A stretch of 64,000 nucleotides of DNA from Caulobacter sp. S45 (lineage in GTDB: Bacteria > Pseudomonadota > Alphaproteobacteria > Caulobacterales > Caulobacteraceae), in the NCBI RefSeq assembly GCF_903642205.1, contig NZ_CAHJWH010000001.1:1-64000 (forward strand). Direction: 5' to 3'. Position numbers and translations under genes: made by a program. The notes under the pieces are model-generated. The model worked only from the letters and a program-made list of their open reading frames with translations, did no database searches and had not been told where the DNA came from. Positions 52,375 to 61,629 of the stretch are shown in pieces (within the stretch, counting starts at the first letter, position 1; each line of letters begins with the position of its first letter).

Positions 52375-54069
52375 ATGGGCGCCTCCGGCCGCCTGACGAT
52401 CCGCTTCCGACTGGGCCTGGCTCTCGCCGTGGCCCTCTTCCCCGTACTCGTCCTTGGCGCGCTTCAGGTCGCCACCGAGTTCAACCGGGAAGGCCACATC
52501 CGCCAGGTGACGCTCACCCAGGCGGCCACCCGGAGCGCGCTGACCGGCCGGGCGCGCATCCAGGGGGCGATGGCCCTGCTGGACACCTTGCGGCCGGAAG
52601 CGGTGGGGCTGGAGTGCACGCCACGCCTCGCCGCCATCCTCAATGAGCTGGACGGCTACCGCAACATCGTCCGGCTCGACGCCGACGGCCGGGTGGTCTG
52701 CGCAGGAGCCAGCCTGCCCGCGGCGAACAGGGCGAGCCTGCCCTGGTTCCAACGCCTGAAGGCCGGGACGCAGACCGTGGTGGCGCGATCACAGGCTGCG
52801 GGCGAGCCGGCCCTCATCGCCGCTACGCGCGCCGAGCGTCGCGACGGACATTTTGACGGGGCGCTGATCGCCTCCATCCTGCTCTCAAGTCTGAAGCCCG
52901 ACCTGTCGGACCCGACGCTGCCGGCACGGACGGCGGTGGCTATTGTCTCAGGAGACGGGCACTACCTGGTGCAGACGGACCGGGACGCCTTTGCTCCGCT
53001 TCCGGCCGACTGGCGCGCCCGGCTGGCCCAGGGTCACAACCTTTTCACTGCCAAGGACGCGCAGGGCGCGCCGCGTGACTACGCCGCCGCCCAGCTGCTG
53101 AGCGGGGAGGCCTATGTCGTCCTGTCGGCTCCGGCGCCCGGCATCTTCTACTGGGCGCGGCTGAACCCGTTCAGCGCCATCGTCTTCCCCGTCCTGGCGT
53201 GGCTCGCGGCCTGGGTCGCTGTCTGGCTGGCTGTGGATCGCGTGGTCATCCGCTGGCTGCACTATCTCGACAGAATCGCCTCCATCTACGCCCGCGGGCG
53301 CTTCACGGTGCGCCCGCTGAAGGCCGAGAGGGCGCCGGCGGAGATCCGCGATCTGGCGCACACGCTGGACGCCATGGCCGACGCCATCGTCGCCCGCGAC
53401 ATGAGCCTTCGCGACTCCCTCGCGCAGAAGGACACTCTGATGCGCGAGATACATCACAGGGTGAAGAACAACCTTCAGGTCATCACCTCGCTGATCAACA
53501 TGCAGCAGCGCGCCCTGACCGATCCGGCGGCCCGGGCGGCCATGTCGGACACCCGTCAGCGGATCACGGCTCTCGCCCTGATCTATCGCGCCCTCTACCA
53601 GGGTCCCGACCTGCGCAGAGTCGACGTCCGCCAATTCCTGGAGGAGCTGGTCGGCCAGTTGGGCGCAGGCGAGGGCGGGCGGCCCGCGCCCATCCGCACC
53701 GAATTGCATGCCGACGACCTGGAGATCGATCCCGACAAGCTGGCGCCGCTCGCCCTCTTCGCGGTGGAGGCGATCACCAATGCGCGCAAGCATGCCTTCG
53801 GACCGGAAGGCGGCTCCATCGACGTTCGGTTCCGTGTTCTGGGCGACGAGGTGGTGCTGGAAATCCAGGATGACGGCCAAGGCGACGCCGCCTCCATGCC
53901 CATTGCCGGCGTCGGCCGCACCCTGATGAGCGCTTTCGCGCGTCAGCTTCGTGGCCACACCGAGGTGGAGCCCGCCCCGCATTGCGGTGTGTGCGTGAGG
54001 CTCACCTTCCCGCGGCCTCAACTTCCTGAAGCCGAAGAGCTCCATGCCGGGAACCAGGCGGCGGCGTGA
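52375..54069 (+). CDS. phyK: PhyK-like HisKA_2 sensor histidine kinase
   Basis: Membrane histidine kinase expected to phosphorylate PhyR. 564 residues: an N-terminal hydrophobic helix (about residues 12-30), a ~230-residue periplasmic sensor (with dCache-like character), a second helix near 265-285, then a HAMP-like linker and the HisKA_2/HWE core with REIHHRVKNNLQ (His360/His361). The ATPase part has EAITNARKHAFG (N box) and QDDGQGD. It is the fourth gene of the stress locus, one base after ecfG's stop. Its coding end carries the entericidin promoter. Confidence 0.87.
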   Translation: MGASGRLTIRFRLGLALAVALFPVLVLGALQVATEFNREGHIRQVTLTQAATRSALTGRARIQGAMALLDTLRPEAVGLECTPRLAAILNELDGYRNIVRLDADGRVVCAGASLPAANRASLPWFQRLKAGTQTVVARSQAAGEPALIAATRAERRDGHFDGALIASILLSSLKPDLSDPTLPARTAVAIVSGDGHYLVQTDRDAFAPLPADWRARLAQGHNLFTAKDAQGAPRDYAAAQLLSGEAYVVLSAPAPGIFYWARLNPFSAIVFPVLAWLAAWVAVWLAVDRVVIRWLHYLDRIASIYARGRFTVRPLKAERAPAEIRDLAHTLDAMADAIVARDMSLRDSLAQKDTLMREIHHRVKNNLQVITSLINMQQRALTDPAARAAMSDTRQRITALALIYRALYQGPDLRRVDVRQFLEELVGQLGAGEGGRPAPIRTELHADDLEIDPDKLAPLALFAVEAITNARKHAFGPEGGSIDVRFRVLGDEVVLEIQDDGQGDAASMPIAGVGRTLMSAFARQLRGHTEVEPAPHCGVCVRLTFPRPQLPEAEELHAGNQAAA

Positions 54070-54074
54070 TCGTT
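54050..54074 (+). promoter_or_regulatory. EcfG promoter for the entericidin-like pair
   Basis: GGAAC at 54050-54054, 16-base spacer, CGTT at 54071-54074, inside the last codons of phyK. The first entericidin-like ATG is 31 bases after CGTT. Confidence 0.72.
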
Positions 54075-54104
54075 CAAGCTCGACCTTAAGGGGAGACATT
54101 CCAG

Positions 54105-54245
54105 ATGCGTAAGATCATCGTTCTGCTCGTCGCCGCCGCCGCCCTCAGTTCGGCCGCGTGCAACACAATCGCCGGCGCCGGCAAGGACGTCAGTTCCGCT
54201 GGCGGTGCGGTCACCGACACCGCCCACGATGCGACCCCGCACTAA
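54105..54245 (+). CDS. Entericidin A/B-like small lipoprotein, copy 1
   Basis: A 46-residue lipoprotein. A hydrophobic MRKIIVLLVAAAALSSAAC signal ends at the acylated cysteine; the mature peptide NTIAGAGKDVSSAGGAVTD is the classic entericidin pattern (ECN family). Entericidins act as an antidote/toxin pair in enteric bacteria and are stress-induced. EcfG promoter upstream. A near-identical second copy follows after one base. Confidence 0.88.
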   Translation: MRKIIVLLVAAAALSSAACNTIAGAGKDVSSAGGAVTDTAHDATPH

Positions 54246-54246
54246 G

Positions 54247-54387
54247 ATGCGCAAGCTCGCCATCCTCCTCGTCGCTGCGGCCGCTCTGACCACCGCGGCC
54301 TGCAACACCATCGCCGGCGCCGGCAAGGACGTCAGCGCCACGGGCGCGGCGGTCACGGACACCGCCCACGACGCGACGCCGCACTAG
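54247..54387 (+). CDS. Entericidin A/B-like small lipoprotein, copy 2
   Basis: A 46-residue paralogue of the preceding gene with the same signal, lipobox cysteine and mature NTIAGAGKDVS core; differences are concentrated at a few positions (KLAI for KIIV, TT for SS, ATGAAV for SAGGAV). ATG begins two bases after the preceding stop codon. The two are a recent tandem duplication that may form the toxin/antidote pair. A strong terminator follows. Confidence 0.88.
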   Translation: MRKLAILLVAAAALTTAACNTIAGAGKDVSATGAAVTDTAHDATPH

Positions 54388-54415
54388 CGGAGCGTTCCCG
54401 AGTAAAGCTTTTGCA

Positions 54416-54441
54416 GCGCCCCACGGTCCGCCGTGGGGCGC
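54416..54441 (+). terminator. Intrinsic terminator after the entericidin pair
   Basis: Eleven-base perfect stem GCGCCCCACGG / CCGTGGGGCGC around a TCCG loop, followed 8 bases later by a short TTTT. Ends the stress operon. Confidence 0.8.
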
Positions 54442-54531
54442 CATCGGCGTTTTCCCGGCCATCTGAGGCGCCAATCCGCTTCACCTGCCGCGCCCGGCGC
54501 ACTAAGCCGGACCGTCGTCAGGGTTGATCGC

Positions 54532-56178
54532 ATGGCCGGAGTGGGCGTCGAACGGGCTGCAGATATCCGCGTGGTGGTGGCGGCTTCGGCTGCGGGCACT
54601 GCGTTCGAGTGGTACGACTTCTTCGTCTTCGTACCCTTGGCCACCATCATCTCGAGGGTGTTCTTCACAGGGCTGAACGAGTCCGCCGCCTACGTCTTCG
54701 CTCTCGGCTCCTTCGCAGCGGGTTTCGCTTTCCGTCCCCTGGGCGCGCTGATCTTCGGGCGCATCGGTGACCGGGCCGGTCGCAAGGGCGCCTTCCTGGT
54801 CACCGTCATCATGATGGGGGCGGCGACCTTCGCCATAGGCCTGCTGCCCACGTATCGGCAGGTCGGCCTGGTCTCGCCCATCGTCTTCATAGCTCTGCGC
54901 CTGATCCAGGGCATTGCGCTGGGCGGCGAATGGGGTGGTGCGGCCATCTTCATCGCCGAGCACTCGCCTGGCGGCAAGCGCGGCCAGTTCACCAGCTGGA
55001 TCGGGGCGGCGGCCGCGTTCGGGCTGGGCGGAGCGCTGGTCGTCACCCTGACCGCCCGCGCCCTGGTGGGGGAGGCCGCGTTCGCCGCCTGGGGGTGGCG
55101 CATCCCGTTCCTGGCCTCGGCGGTGCTGGTGGCGGTATCCGTCTGGTTCCGGCTGAAGCTGTCGGAGAGCCCGGTGTTCCGGCGCATGCACGCGGAGGGC
55201 CGGCGCTCGAGGCGCCCCTATGCGGACGCCTTTCTCGATCCCGCGAACCTGCGCCGGGTGCTGCTGGCGCTGTTCGCCATCATGGTCGCCCAGGGAACGG
55301 TCTGGTACACGACCTTCTTCTACGGCCAGTTCTTCGTCGAGAAGGTGCTGAAGGTGGCGCCGGAGACGGTGAACGCCATCATGATCGCGCTCGTGGCGAT
55401 CTCGGCCCCGCTCTATGTGCTGTTCGGGTCCTTGTCGGACCGGATCGGGCGCAAGCTCGTGATGGTGGGCGGCATGGTGCTGTTCACCGCCGCCCTTTGG
55501 CCCGGCTTCCACCTGATGACCAGCGCCGCCAACCCGGCGATGGCCGCCGCCCAGACGCGGGCGCCGGTCACCGTCATCGCCGACCCGCACGACTGCTCGC
55601 TGCAGTTCGACCCCGTCGGCAAGGCGCAGTTCCGCTCCTCTTGCGACATCCTGAAGAGCGCTCTGACAAACGCTGGAGTCAGCTACCGCAATCTACCCGG
55701 ACCGTCCTTCCAAGCGGCGGTCGCCCGGGTGGGCGCGCTGACCGTCACGTCCCTGGACGGCCGCCCGCTGACGCCAGCCGGACTGAAGGCCGCCCAGGCC
55801 CAGGTGCGCGGCAAACTGCAGACGGCGCTGAAGGCGGCCGGCTATCCCGCGACCGCCGTAGCCCGGCACGCCGACGCCCCGCTAATCCTGCTGGTGCTGG
55901 TGGTCCTGGCGGTCGGCGCGACCGCGCTCTACGGCCCCCAGGCGGCGTGCCTGGTGGAGCTGTTCCCGAGCCGGGTGCGCTACACCGCGCTGAGCCTGCC
56001 CTACCACATCGGCACCGGCTGGGTGGGCGGCTTCCTGCCCGCCACCGCCTACGCCATGGTGACGGCCACGGGGGACAGCTATTTCGGCCTCTGGTATCCC
56101 ACCGTGGGGACGCTGGTCAGTATCGTCTGCGCGATCCTGTTCCTTCCGGAGACCCGCGGGCGCGATCTGAACGTGTGA
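54532..56178 (+). CDS. MHS-family MFS transporter with large periplasmic insertion
   Basis: A 548-residue metabolite:H+ symporter-type permease. ASAAGTAFEWYDFFVF opens the first helix; GRIGDRAGRKG is the intracellular loop 2/3 motif and GLIQGIALGGEWGG-like RLIQGIALGGEWGGAA the helix-4 hallmark of the MHS/ProP group. Between helices 8 and 9 lies an extra hydrophilic segment of roughly 110 residues (near 340-455) with two cysteines, absent in ProP or KgtP. The helical part resumes at LILLVLVVLAV. Substrate unknown. The ATG at 54532 is the only one near the first helix. Confidence 0.82.
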   Translation: MAGVGVERAADIRVVVAASAAGTAFEWYDFFVFVPLATIISRVFFTGLNESAAYVFALGSFAAGFAFRPLGALIFGRIGDRAGRKGAFLVTVIMMGAATFAIGLLPTYRQVGLVSPIVFIALRLIQGIALGGEWGGAAIFIAEHSPGGKRGQFTSWIGAAAAFGLGGALVVTLTARALVGEAAFAAWGWRIPFLASAVLVAVSVWFRLKLSESPVFRRMHAEGRRSRRPYADAFLDPANLRRVLLALFAIMVAQGTVWYTTFFYGQFFVEKVLKVAPETVNAIMIALVAISAPLYVLFGSLSDRIGRKLVMVGGMVLFTAALWPGFHLMTSAANPAMAAAQTRAPVTVIADPHDCSLQFDPVGKAQFRSSCDILKSALTNAGVSYRNLPGPSFQAAVARVGALTVTSLDGRPLTPAGLKAAQAQVRGKLQTALKAAGYPATAVARHADAPLILLVLVVLAVGATALYGPQAACLVELFPSRVRYTALSLPYHIGTGWVGGFLPATAYAMVTATGDSYFGLWYPTVGTLVSIVCAILFLPETRGRDLNV

Positions 56179-56193
56179 GAGGTGCCGCCTCCG

Positions 56194-57081
56194 TTATGGC
56201 CACTTCACCTCCGGAGGCATCGACGACAGGATGGAGTCCATGTTCCCACCGGTCTTCAGCCCGAACAGGGTGCCCCGGTCGTAGAGCAGATTGAACTCCA
56301 CGTAGCGGCCCCGGCGCACCAGCTGTTCCTCCCGCTCCTCAGGCGTCCAGGGTTCGCCCATCCGGGCGCGGACGATCTGCGGATAGACGGCCAGCAGGGC
56401 GCGTCCGACATCCCGGGTGAAGGCTAAGTCGCGGCCGAAATCACCGCTGTCATGCCGGTCATAGAAGATGCCGCCGACGCCGCGCGGCTCGTTCCTGTGC
56501 GGCAGGAAGAAGTACTCGTCACACCAAGCCTTGTACCTGGCGTGCCAGGTGGGATCGTGCGGGTCGCAAGCGCTCCGCAACGCCGCGTGGAAGGCGATCG
56601 CGTCCGGCGCATCCTGCGACCGCTGCCCGGCCAGCAACGGGGTCAGGTCCGCGCCGCCGCCGAACCAGCTCTGCGTCGTGGCGATGAAGCGCGTGTTCAT
56701 GTGCACCGCCGGGATCCGCGGACTGCGCATGTGGGCGATCAGGCTCACGCCGGTGGCGAAAAAGCGGCGATCCTCCTCGGTTCCGGCCATGGACTTGGCG
56801 AAGTCGCGACTGAACTCTCCATGGACGGTGGAGACGTGCACCCCCACCTTTTCGAACAGCCGGCCGTGCATCATTCCCATGACGCCGCCGCCGCCTTCGG
56901 CCCGGGCCCAGGGAGTCAGCACGAACCGCCCCGGGTCGCCCGGGTACAGGTCGGCCGGGGCCTCGTCCTCCATCGCCTCGAAGGTGCGGTGCAGCTGGTC
57001 GCGCAGCTCGGTGAACCAGGCGCTCGCCCGGGCTTTGCGGGCGTCCAGGTCGGGGGGAACCAGAGTGGCTGAACTCATCAT
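56194..57081 (-). CDS. hemF: Oxygen-dependent coproporphyrinogen III oxidase
   Basis: Decarboxylates coproporphyrinogen III to protoporphyrinogen IX using O2. The 295-residue enzyme has the family signatures [11 protein letters not shown] near residue 58, [45 protein letters not shown] and the C-terminal [15 protein letters not shown]. It is convergent with the MHS transporter and divergent from metX. Either of the two initial methionines may start it. Confidence 0.95.
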   Translation of the reverse strand: MMSSATLVPPDLDARKARASAWFTELRDQLHRTFEAMEDEAPADLYPGDPGRFVLTPWARAEGGGGVMGMMHGRLFEKVGVHVSTVHGEFSRDFAKSMAGTEEDRRFFATGVSLIAHMRSPRIPAVHMNTRFIATTQSWFGGGADLTPLLAGQRSQDAPDAIAFHAALRSACDPHDPTWHARYKAWCDEYFFLPHRNEPRGVGGIFYDRHDSGDFGRDLAFTRDVGRALLAVYPQIVRARMGEPWTPEEREEQLVRRGRYVEFNLLYDRGTLFGLKTGGNMDSILSSMPPEVKWP

Positions 57082-57162
57082 ATGCCTTTAGCGGGCGCCC
57101 GCCGGCTTTCCCAGCCAGGCCGCTGCATTGACAGGGTGCTCGACGCGCGCTCCAAGCCGGCC

Positions 57163-58323
57163 ATGACGGACGTGCGTCCCGCCATCCAGACCATCGAGAC
57201 GGGCGGTGGCGTGCTTAAGCTCGCGCCCGAGCTGCCGCTCAGGCTGGAGTCCGGTGGACGGCTGATCGGCGTCGAGGTCTCCTACAAGACCTATGGCAGG
57301 CTGAATGAGGACCGGTCCAACGCCATCCTCATCTGCCACGCGCTCACCGGCGACCAGCATGTCGCCTCGCCCCATCCCCAGAGCGGCAAGCCTGGATGGT
57401 GGACCCAGGTGGTGGGACCCGGCCGACCCATCGACCTGAACCGCTATTTCGTGATCTGCGCCAATGTGCTCGGCGGCTGCATGGGCTCCACCGGCCCTTC
57501 GTCGCACGATCCGGTCACCGGGCGGGTATACGGGCTGAACTTCCCGGTGATCACCATCGGCGACATGGTGCGCGCCCAGGCCGAGCTGCTGTCGGCGCTG
57601 GGGATCGAGACCCTGTTCGCCGTAGTGGGCGGCTCGATGGGCGGCATGCAGGTGCTGCAATGGGCGTCGGACTATCCCGAGCGCATGTTCTCGGCGGTTT
57701 GCATCGCCTCGGCCGCCCGCCACTCCGCCCAGAACATCGCCTTCCACGAGGTCGGCCGCCAGGCGATCATGGCCGACCCGGAGTGGCGCGGCGGCGACTA
57801 CCTGCGCCTGGCCGTGCGCCCGGAGAAGGGCTTGGCGGTGGCGCGGATGGCCGCGCACATCACCTACCTGTCGGAGCCGGCGCTGCAGAGGAAGTTCGGC
57901 CGCGAGCTGCAGCGCGACGGCCTGTCCTGGGGCTTCGACGCCGACTTCCAGGTGGAGAGCTACCTGCGACACCAGGGCTCCAGCTTCGTCGACCGCTTCG
58001 ATGCCAACGCCTATCTCTACATCACCCGGGCCATGGACTATTTCGACCTGGCCCTTCGCCACGGCGGCGTGCTGGCCCGGGCCTTCGCCCGGGCTCGCGA
58101 GGTGCGCTTCTGCGTGCTGAGCTTCACCAGCGACTGGCTCTACCCCACGACCGAGAGTCGCCACGTGGTGCGAGCCCTGAACGCGGCCGGAGCGCGCACC
58201 AGCTTCCTGGAGATCGAGAGCGACAGGGGCCACGACGCCTTCCTGCTGGATGAGCCGGTGATGCACGGCGCGCTGCAGGGCTTCATGGACTCGGCGGCCG
58301 ATGCGCGGGGGCTCAGGCCATGA
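57163..58323 (+). CDS. metX: Homoserine O-acyltransferase MetX
   Basis: Acylates homoserine in methionine synthesis. The 386-residue alpha/beta hydrolase has the oxyanion/ligand segment [21 protein letters not shown], the nucleophile elbow with Ser158 (GGSMGGMQ), and the Asp/His pair ([10 protein letters not shown] and [10 protein letters not shown]). Acetyl versus succinyl specificity cannot be fixed by eye. It overlaps metW by four bases (ATGA). I see no SAM-II riboswitch in the 81 bases upstream. Confidence 0.93.
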   Translation: MTDVRPAIQTIETGGGVLKLAPELPLRLESGGRLIGVEVSYKTYGRLNEDRSNAILICHALTGDQHVASPHPQSGKPGWWTQVVGPGRPIDLNRYFVICANVLGGCMGSTGPSSHDPVTGRVYGLNFPVITIGDMVRAQAELLSALGIETLFAVVGGSMGGMQVLQWASDYPERMFSAVCIASAARHSAQNIAFHEVGRQAIMADPEWRGGDYLRLAVRPEKGLAVARMAAHITYLSEPALQRKFGRELQRDGLSWGFDADFQVESYLRHQGSSFVDRFDANAYLYITRAMDYFDLALRHGGVLARAFARAREVRFCVLSFTSDWLYPTTESRHVVRALNAAGARTSFLEIESDRGHDAFLLDEPVMHGALQGFMDSAADARGLRP

Positions 58324-58967
58324 TCCGCGAGGATTTCCGCGAGATCGCCCGCTTGGTGCGTCCCGGCGCGCGGGTGCTCGATGTGGGCTGCGGCGAGGGC
58401 GAGCTGCTCGACCTGCTCCGGCGGGAGAAGGACGTGGACGCCCGCGGCCTGGAGATCAGCTCGGACGGCGTGGGCGCCTGCCTGGCGCGCGGCCTGTCGG
58501 TGATGCAGGGCGACGCCGACAGCGACCTCGGCGAATTCCCGAGCGAGGCTTTCGACTACGCCATCCTGTCCCAGACCCTGCAGGCCGTCCGCCAGCCGCG
58601 GAAGGTCCTGTCGGACCTGATGCGCCTGGCGGAGCGGGCCATCGTGTCGTTCCCAAACTTCGGCCACTGGCGGGTGCGCGCGTCCCTGCTGGCGCACGGG
58701 CGCATGCCGCTGACCCGCGCCCTGCCCCAGCCCTGGTGGGCCACGATCAACATCCACCTGTGCACCCTGCGCGACTTCACCGAGCTCTGCGCCGACCTGG
58801 ACCTGCGCATCGAGGCCGCCGTGGCGCTCAGCGAGCGTACCGCCCCCCGCGAGATTGACCCGACCCGGGCGCTGGACAATCTTCGCACCGAAACCGCCCT
58901 ATTGCTGCTCAGCCGCACCCACCACGTCGCGCCAGCGGCTCCGGCGGCCGCCGGGTTGTTCGACTAG
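58320..58967 (+). CDS. metW: Methionine biosynthesis protein MetW
   Basis: A 215-residue Rossmann methyltransferase-like protein required for full MetX function in proteobacteria with metX-metW pairs. [18 protein letters not shown] binds SAM or a related ligand, followed by VDARGLEIS and [11 protein letters not shown], a MetW signature. It starts within the metX stop region and ends one base before the stop of the convergent methyltransferase gene. Very likely stabilises the MetX complex. Confidence 0.93.
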   Translation: MIREDFREIARLVRPGARVLDVGCGEGELLDLLRREKDVDARGLEISSDGVGACLARGLSVMQGDADSDLGEFPSEAFDYAILSQTLQAVRQPRKVLSDLMRLAERAIVSFPNFGHWRVRASLLAHGRMPLTRALPQPWWATINIHLCTLRDFTELCADLDLRIEAAVALSERTAPREIDPTRALDNLRTETALLLLSRTHHVAPAAPAAAGLFD

Positions 58968-58968
58968 C

Positions 58969-59706
58969 TCAGCTCTCGATCCTGGCGCCCACCGGCACAG
59001 GCGACGCCACGCGGGCGCGCGGGACCCGCGCCGGCGCCACCGCGCCCCGCGGCTTGACCGCGAAGGTCTGCTTCACCGCCTCCATCAGGATCAGGCCGCC
59101 CATGGGCGCCCATAGCCTGGAGCCCGCCTGCTCGATGGGCTCTGCATGGCGGGCGAACAAGGGAAACGGCGGAGCGTACAGGCACATGGACCAGGCGGTA
59201 GGCTCCAGCCCTGCGTCGCGCACCGCCTCCTCCAGCTGGCCCCGCGAGAAGGGGCGTCCATAGCCGAAGGGCGTGGTCTCGCTCTGCGCCCACCAGCCGC
59301 GCCGGTTGGCGACCACCGCGATCAGCCGCCCGGACGGCGCGAGCACCCGGCGCACCTCCTTGAGCAAGGCCGTCGGATTTTCGCTCTCCTCCAGGGCGTG
59401 CACCATCGCCACACGGTCGAACAGGGCGTTCTGGAAGGGCAAGGAGAGGTCACCCGCCAGGCAGGCGAGATTGGGGTCGCCCATGGGCCAGGCCTCGACC
59501 CCCTGCCCCGCCGGCATGGCGGCCACCACCCGCCGCGCCAGGGCGTTGAACGGCTCGAGGAACGGGGTGGCGTAGCCGACGCCCAACACGTCGAGCCCGC
59601 GCGCATCGCCCCAGGCCTCCACCAGCTTGCGCTCAACCATGTCAGTGGCCGCGCGCCCCAGAGGGCCGGCATAGAAGGTGCGCAGGGTGGTGACGTCGCG
59701 GCGCAT
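58969..59706 (-). CDS. Class I SAM-dependent methyltransferase
   Basis: A 245-residue methyltransferase of the Methyltransf_11 type. LDVLGVGYATPFLEPF resembles the SAM-binding glycine loop in degraded form, then LSLPFQNALFDRVAMVHALEESENP and a VLAPSGRLIAVVANRRGWW strand-loop. The gene is divergent from gloB, an arrangement common in alphaproteobacteria. Substrate unknown. Start ATG is close to the fold. Confidence 0.85.
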   Translation of the reverse strand: MRRDVTTLRTFYAGPLGRAATDMVERKLVEAWGDARGLDVLGVGYATPFLEPFNALARRVVAAMPAGQGVEAWPMGDPNLACLAGDLSLPFQNALFDRVAMVHALEESENPTALLKEVRRVLAPSGRLIAVVANRRGWWAQSETTPFGYGRPFSRGQLEEAVRDAGLEPTAWSMCLYAPPFPLFARHAEPIEQAGSRLWAPMGGLILMEAVKQTFAVKPRGAVAPARVPRARVASPVPVGARIES

Positions 59707-59772
59707 GAGGTCCGTTCAGGCGTTCGGGTGCTATATAAGCGCTCAGCGCCTGTGAAGACGAAAGGGTCGCCC

Positions 59773-60516
59773 ATGCCGATCGAGGTTCGCCTGTTCCCCT
59801 GCCTGTCGGACAACTACGGCTATCTCGTGCGCGATACCGCCACCGGCGACACGGCGGCGGTGGACACCCCCGACGGTCAGGCGGTGCTGGGCGAGCTTCA
59901 GGCCAGCGGCTGGTGCCTTAGCCTGATCCTGAACACCCACTGGCACCCCGACCACACCCAGGGCAACGCTGACGTGCAGGCCGCCACGGGGGCGCAGATC
60001 GTGGGGCCGGCCGAGGTGCGCCGCGCCGCGCCGCTCGACCGCGAGGTGAAAGGCGGCGACGAAGTGGTGCTGGGGCGGACACGCTTCCAGGTGCTGGACA
60101 CCGGCGGCCACACGCTGGGCCACATCAGCTACTACGATGCGGCAAACCACGCGGCCTTTGTCGGCGACACCCTGTTCGCGCTCGGCTGCGGGCGGCTGTT
60201 CGAAGGGACGCCGGCGATGATGTGGGACAGCCTGCAGCGCCTGTCCGCTCTGCCGGACGAGACGACCGTCTACTGCGCCCACGAGTACACCGCCTCCAAC
60301 GCCCGCTACGCCCTCACCTTGGACAGGGGAGAGGCCCTGGCGACGCGAGCGCGAGAGGTGTTCGCCGCCCGCCAGCGGGGCGAGCCCACCGTGCCGACGA
60401 GCATCGGCGTGGAGAAGGCCACCAATCCCTTCCTGCGGGCGCTTGAGCTGGTCGGCGGAGACCCGGTGACGGCGTTTACGAAGATCCGAGCGGGCAAGGA
60501 CGACTTCAAGGGCTGA
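59773..60516 (+). CDS. gloB: Hydroxyacylglutathione hydrolase (glyoxalase II)
   Basis: Hydrolyses S-D-lactoylglutathione in methylglyoxal detoxification. The 247-residue metallo-beta-lactamase-fold enzyme has the THWHPDHTQGN metal motif, GHTLGHISYY, VGDTLFALGCGRLFEG, the AHEYTASNARY glutathione-binding segment and a C-terminal KATNPFLRA. The ATG at 59773 gives the standard start. Links with gshB in the window through glutathione metabolism. Confidence 0.94.
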   Translation: MPIEVRLFPCLSDNYGYLVRDTATGDTAAVDTPDGQAVLGELQASGWCLSLILNTHWHPDHTQGNADVQAATGAQIVGPAEVRRAAPLDREVKGGDEVVLGRTRFQVLDTGGHTLGHISYYDAANHAAFVGDTLFALGCGRLFEGTPAMMWDSLQRLSALPDETTVYCAHEYTASNARYALTLDRGEALATRAREVFAARQRGEPTVPTSIGVEKATNPFLRALELVGGDPVTAFTKIRAGKDDFKG

Positions 60517-60536
60517 AGCCCGGCTGACCTCCCGCC

Positions 60537-60776
60537 CTATAGCCCGTCGTGGGTCGGATCGAGCAGGCGGTGGGCATGGAGGATGAAGTAGCGCATCAGG
60601 GCGTTGTCGACGGTGGCCTGGGCGCGGGCCTTCCAGGCGGTGCGGGCGGTCTCGTAGTTCGAGAAGGCGCCGACGAACTCCACTCGGCTGGGGTCGCGGA
60701 ACTCCTGGCCGCCGACCTGCTTCAGCTCGCCCCCGATCACCAGGTGCAGCAGGTAATCGCCTGTCTGGTCAGCCAT
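60537..60776 (-). CDS. DUF4170 family protein
   Basis: A 79-residue protein of the DUF4170 family, which is common in alphaproteobacteria: LHLVIGGELKQVGGQEFRDP, VEFVGAFSNYETARTAWKARAQATVDNALMRYFI and a C-terminal HRLLDP. Function unknown. Lies downstream of the inositol-phosphatase family gene in the same direction with 31 bases between and may be co-transcribed. Confidence 0.88.
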   Translation of the reverse strand: MADQTGDYLLHLVIGGELKQVGGQEFRDPSRVEFVGAFSNYETARTAWKARAQATVDNALMRYFILHAHRLLDPTHDGL

Positions 60777-60807
60777 GTGTCCGATCCGGGTTGCGCGAGC
60801 CCGGGCG

Positions 60808-61629
60808 TCAGACCCCGGCGGGCTGCTCGATAGGCGCGGTGCGGTCCAAGATCAACGGCGCCACGCCCGGCGCGGCGCAGACCAGGCCGGGGTTGCGCGC
60901 CAGCTGCGTGTTGAACATCAGCGGGCGCCCGTTCTGATCGCACGACACGGCCCCCGCCTCGCGCGCGATCAGGTCGCCCGCGGCGATGTCCCAGTCGTTC
61001 TTCCAGCCCATGGACACCGCCGCGTCAAAGCGCCCCGCCGCCACCAGCGCCATGCGATAGGCGAGCGCGCTGCGCTGGCCGACCCGCATCGCCGGCCAGG
61101 CCCGCGTCCACCGCCGCCCGTCGAAGGTGTGGGCAGGGGCCAGCATGGCGCAGTCCTCCAGGCGGCAGGCCTCGCTGGCCCGGATAGGATCGCCGTTGCA
61201 CGAGGCGCCTCCCCCCTCAACCGCCGCGTAGAACTCGTCCAGAGCCGGGGCGAACACCACGCCGGCCACGGGTCGGCCGGCCTGCACCACCGCCACGGAC
61301 ACCGCGAACCAGGGCTTGCCCCTGACATAGGCGGTGGTGCCGTCGATGGGGTCGACGATGAAGACCCGCCCGGCGCCCAGGCGGCACAGGTCGTCGGGCG
61401 TCTCCTCCGACAGCCAGGCGTAGTGCGGGCGCGCCTGCAGCAGCTCGCGCTGCAGCAGGGCGTCCACGGCCAGGTCGCCGTCGGTGACCGGCGAGCCGTC
61501 CGCCTTGCGTTCTATCTTCAGGCCGAAAGCGCGCCGGTCGAGCGCCAGCCGACCGGCGACGCGTACGACCTCCCCGATGAGGGCGAGGTCCTCATGCGCA
61601 GAAACGTCGCCGTCCGCGGTCGCAGTCAT
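60808..61629 (-). CDS. Inositol monophosphatase/CysQ family phosphatase
   Basis: A 273-residue metal-dependent phosphatase. DGSPVTDGDLAVD, WLSEE, FIVDPIDGTTAYVRG (metal motif DPIDGT) and MGWKNDWDIAAGDLIAREAGA (second WD-x-A-A motif) are all present. Could act on PAP/PAPS (CysQ), inositol phosphate or a sugar phosphate. It overlaps the upstream PmbA gene by four bases, so both are on one transcript. Start at the ATG within that overlap. Confidence 0.88.
   Translation of the reverse strand: MTATADGDVSAHEDLALIGEVVRVAGRLALDRRAFGLKIERKADGSPVTDGDLAVDALLQRELLQARPHYAWLSEETPDDLCRLGAGRVFIVDPIDGTTAYVRGKPWFAVSVAVVQAGRPVAGVVFAPALDEFYAAVEGGGASCNGDPIRASEACRLEDCAMLAPAHTFDGRRWTRAWPAMRVGQRSALAYRMALVAAGRFDAAVSMGWKNDWDIAAGDLIAREAGAVSCDQNGRPLMFNTQLARNPGLVCAAPGVAPLILDRTAPIEQPAGV

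Noticed and set aside
57082-57162. SAM-II riboswitch for metX
   Set aside because: Spacer is only 81 bases and I found no conserved SAM-II pattern by eye.
57088-58266. 392-codon minus-strand frame over metX
   Set aside because: Antisense of metX with typical shadow composition.
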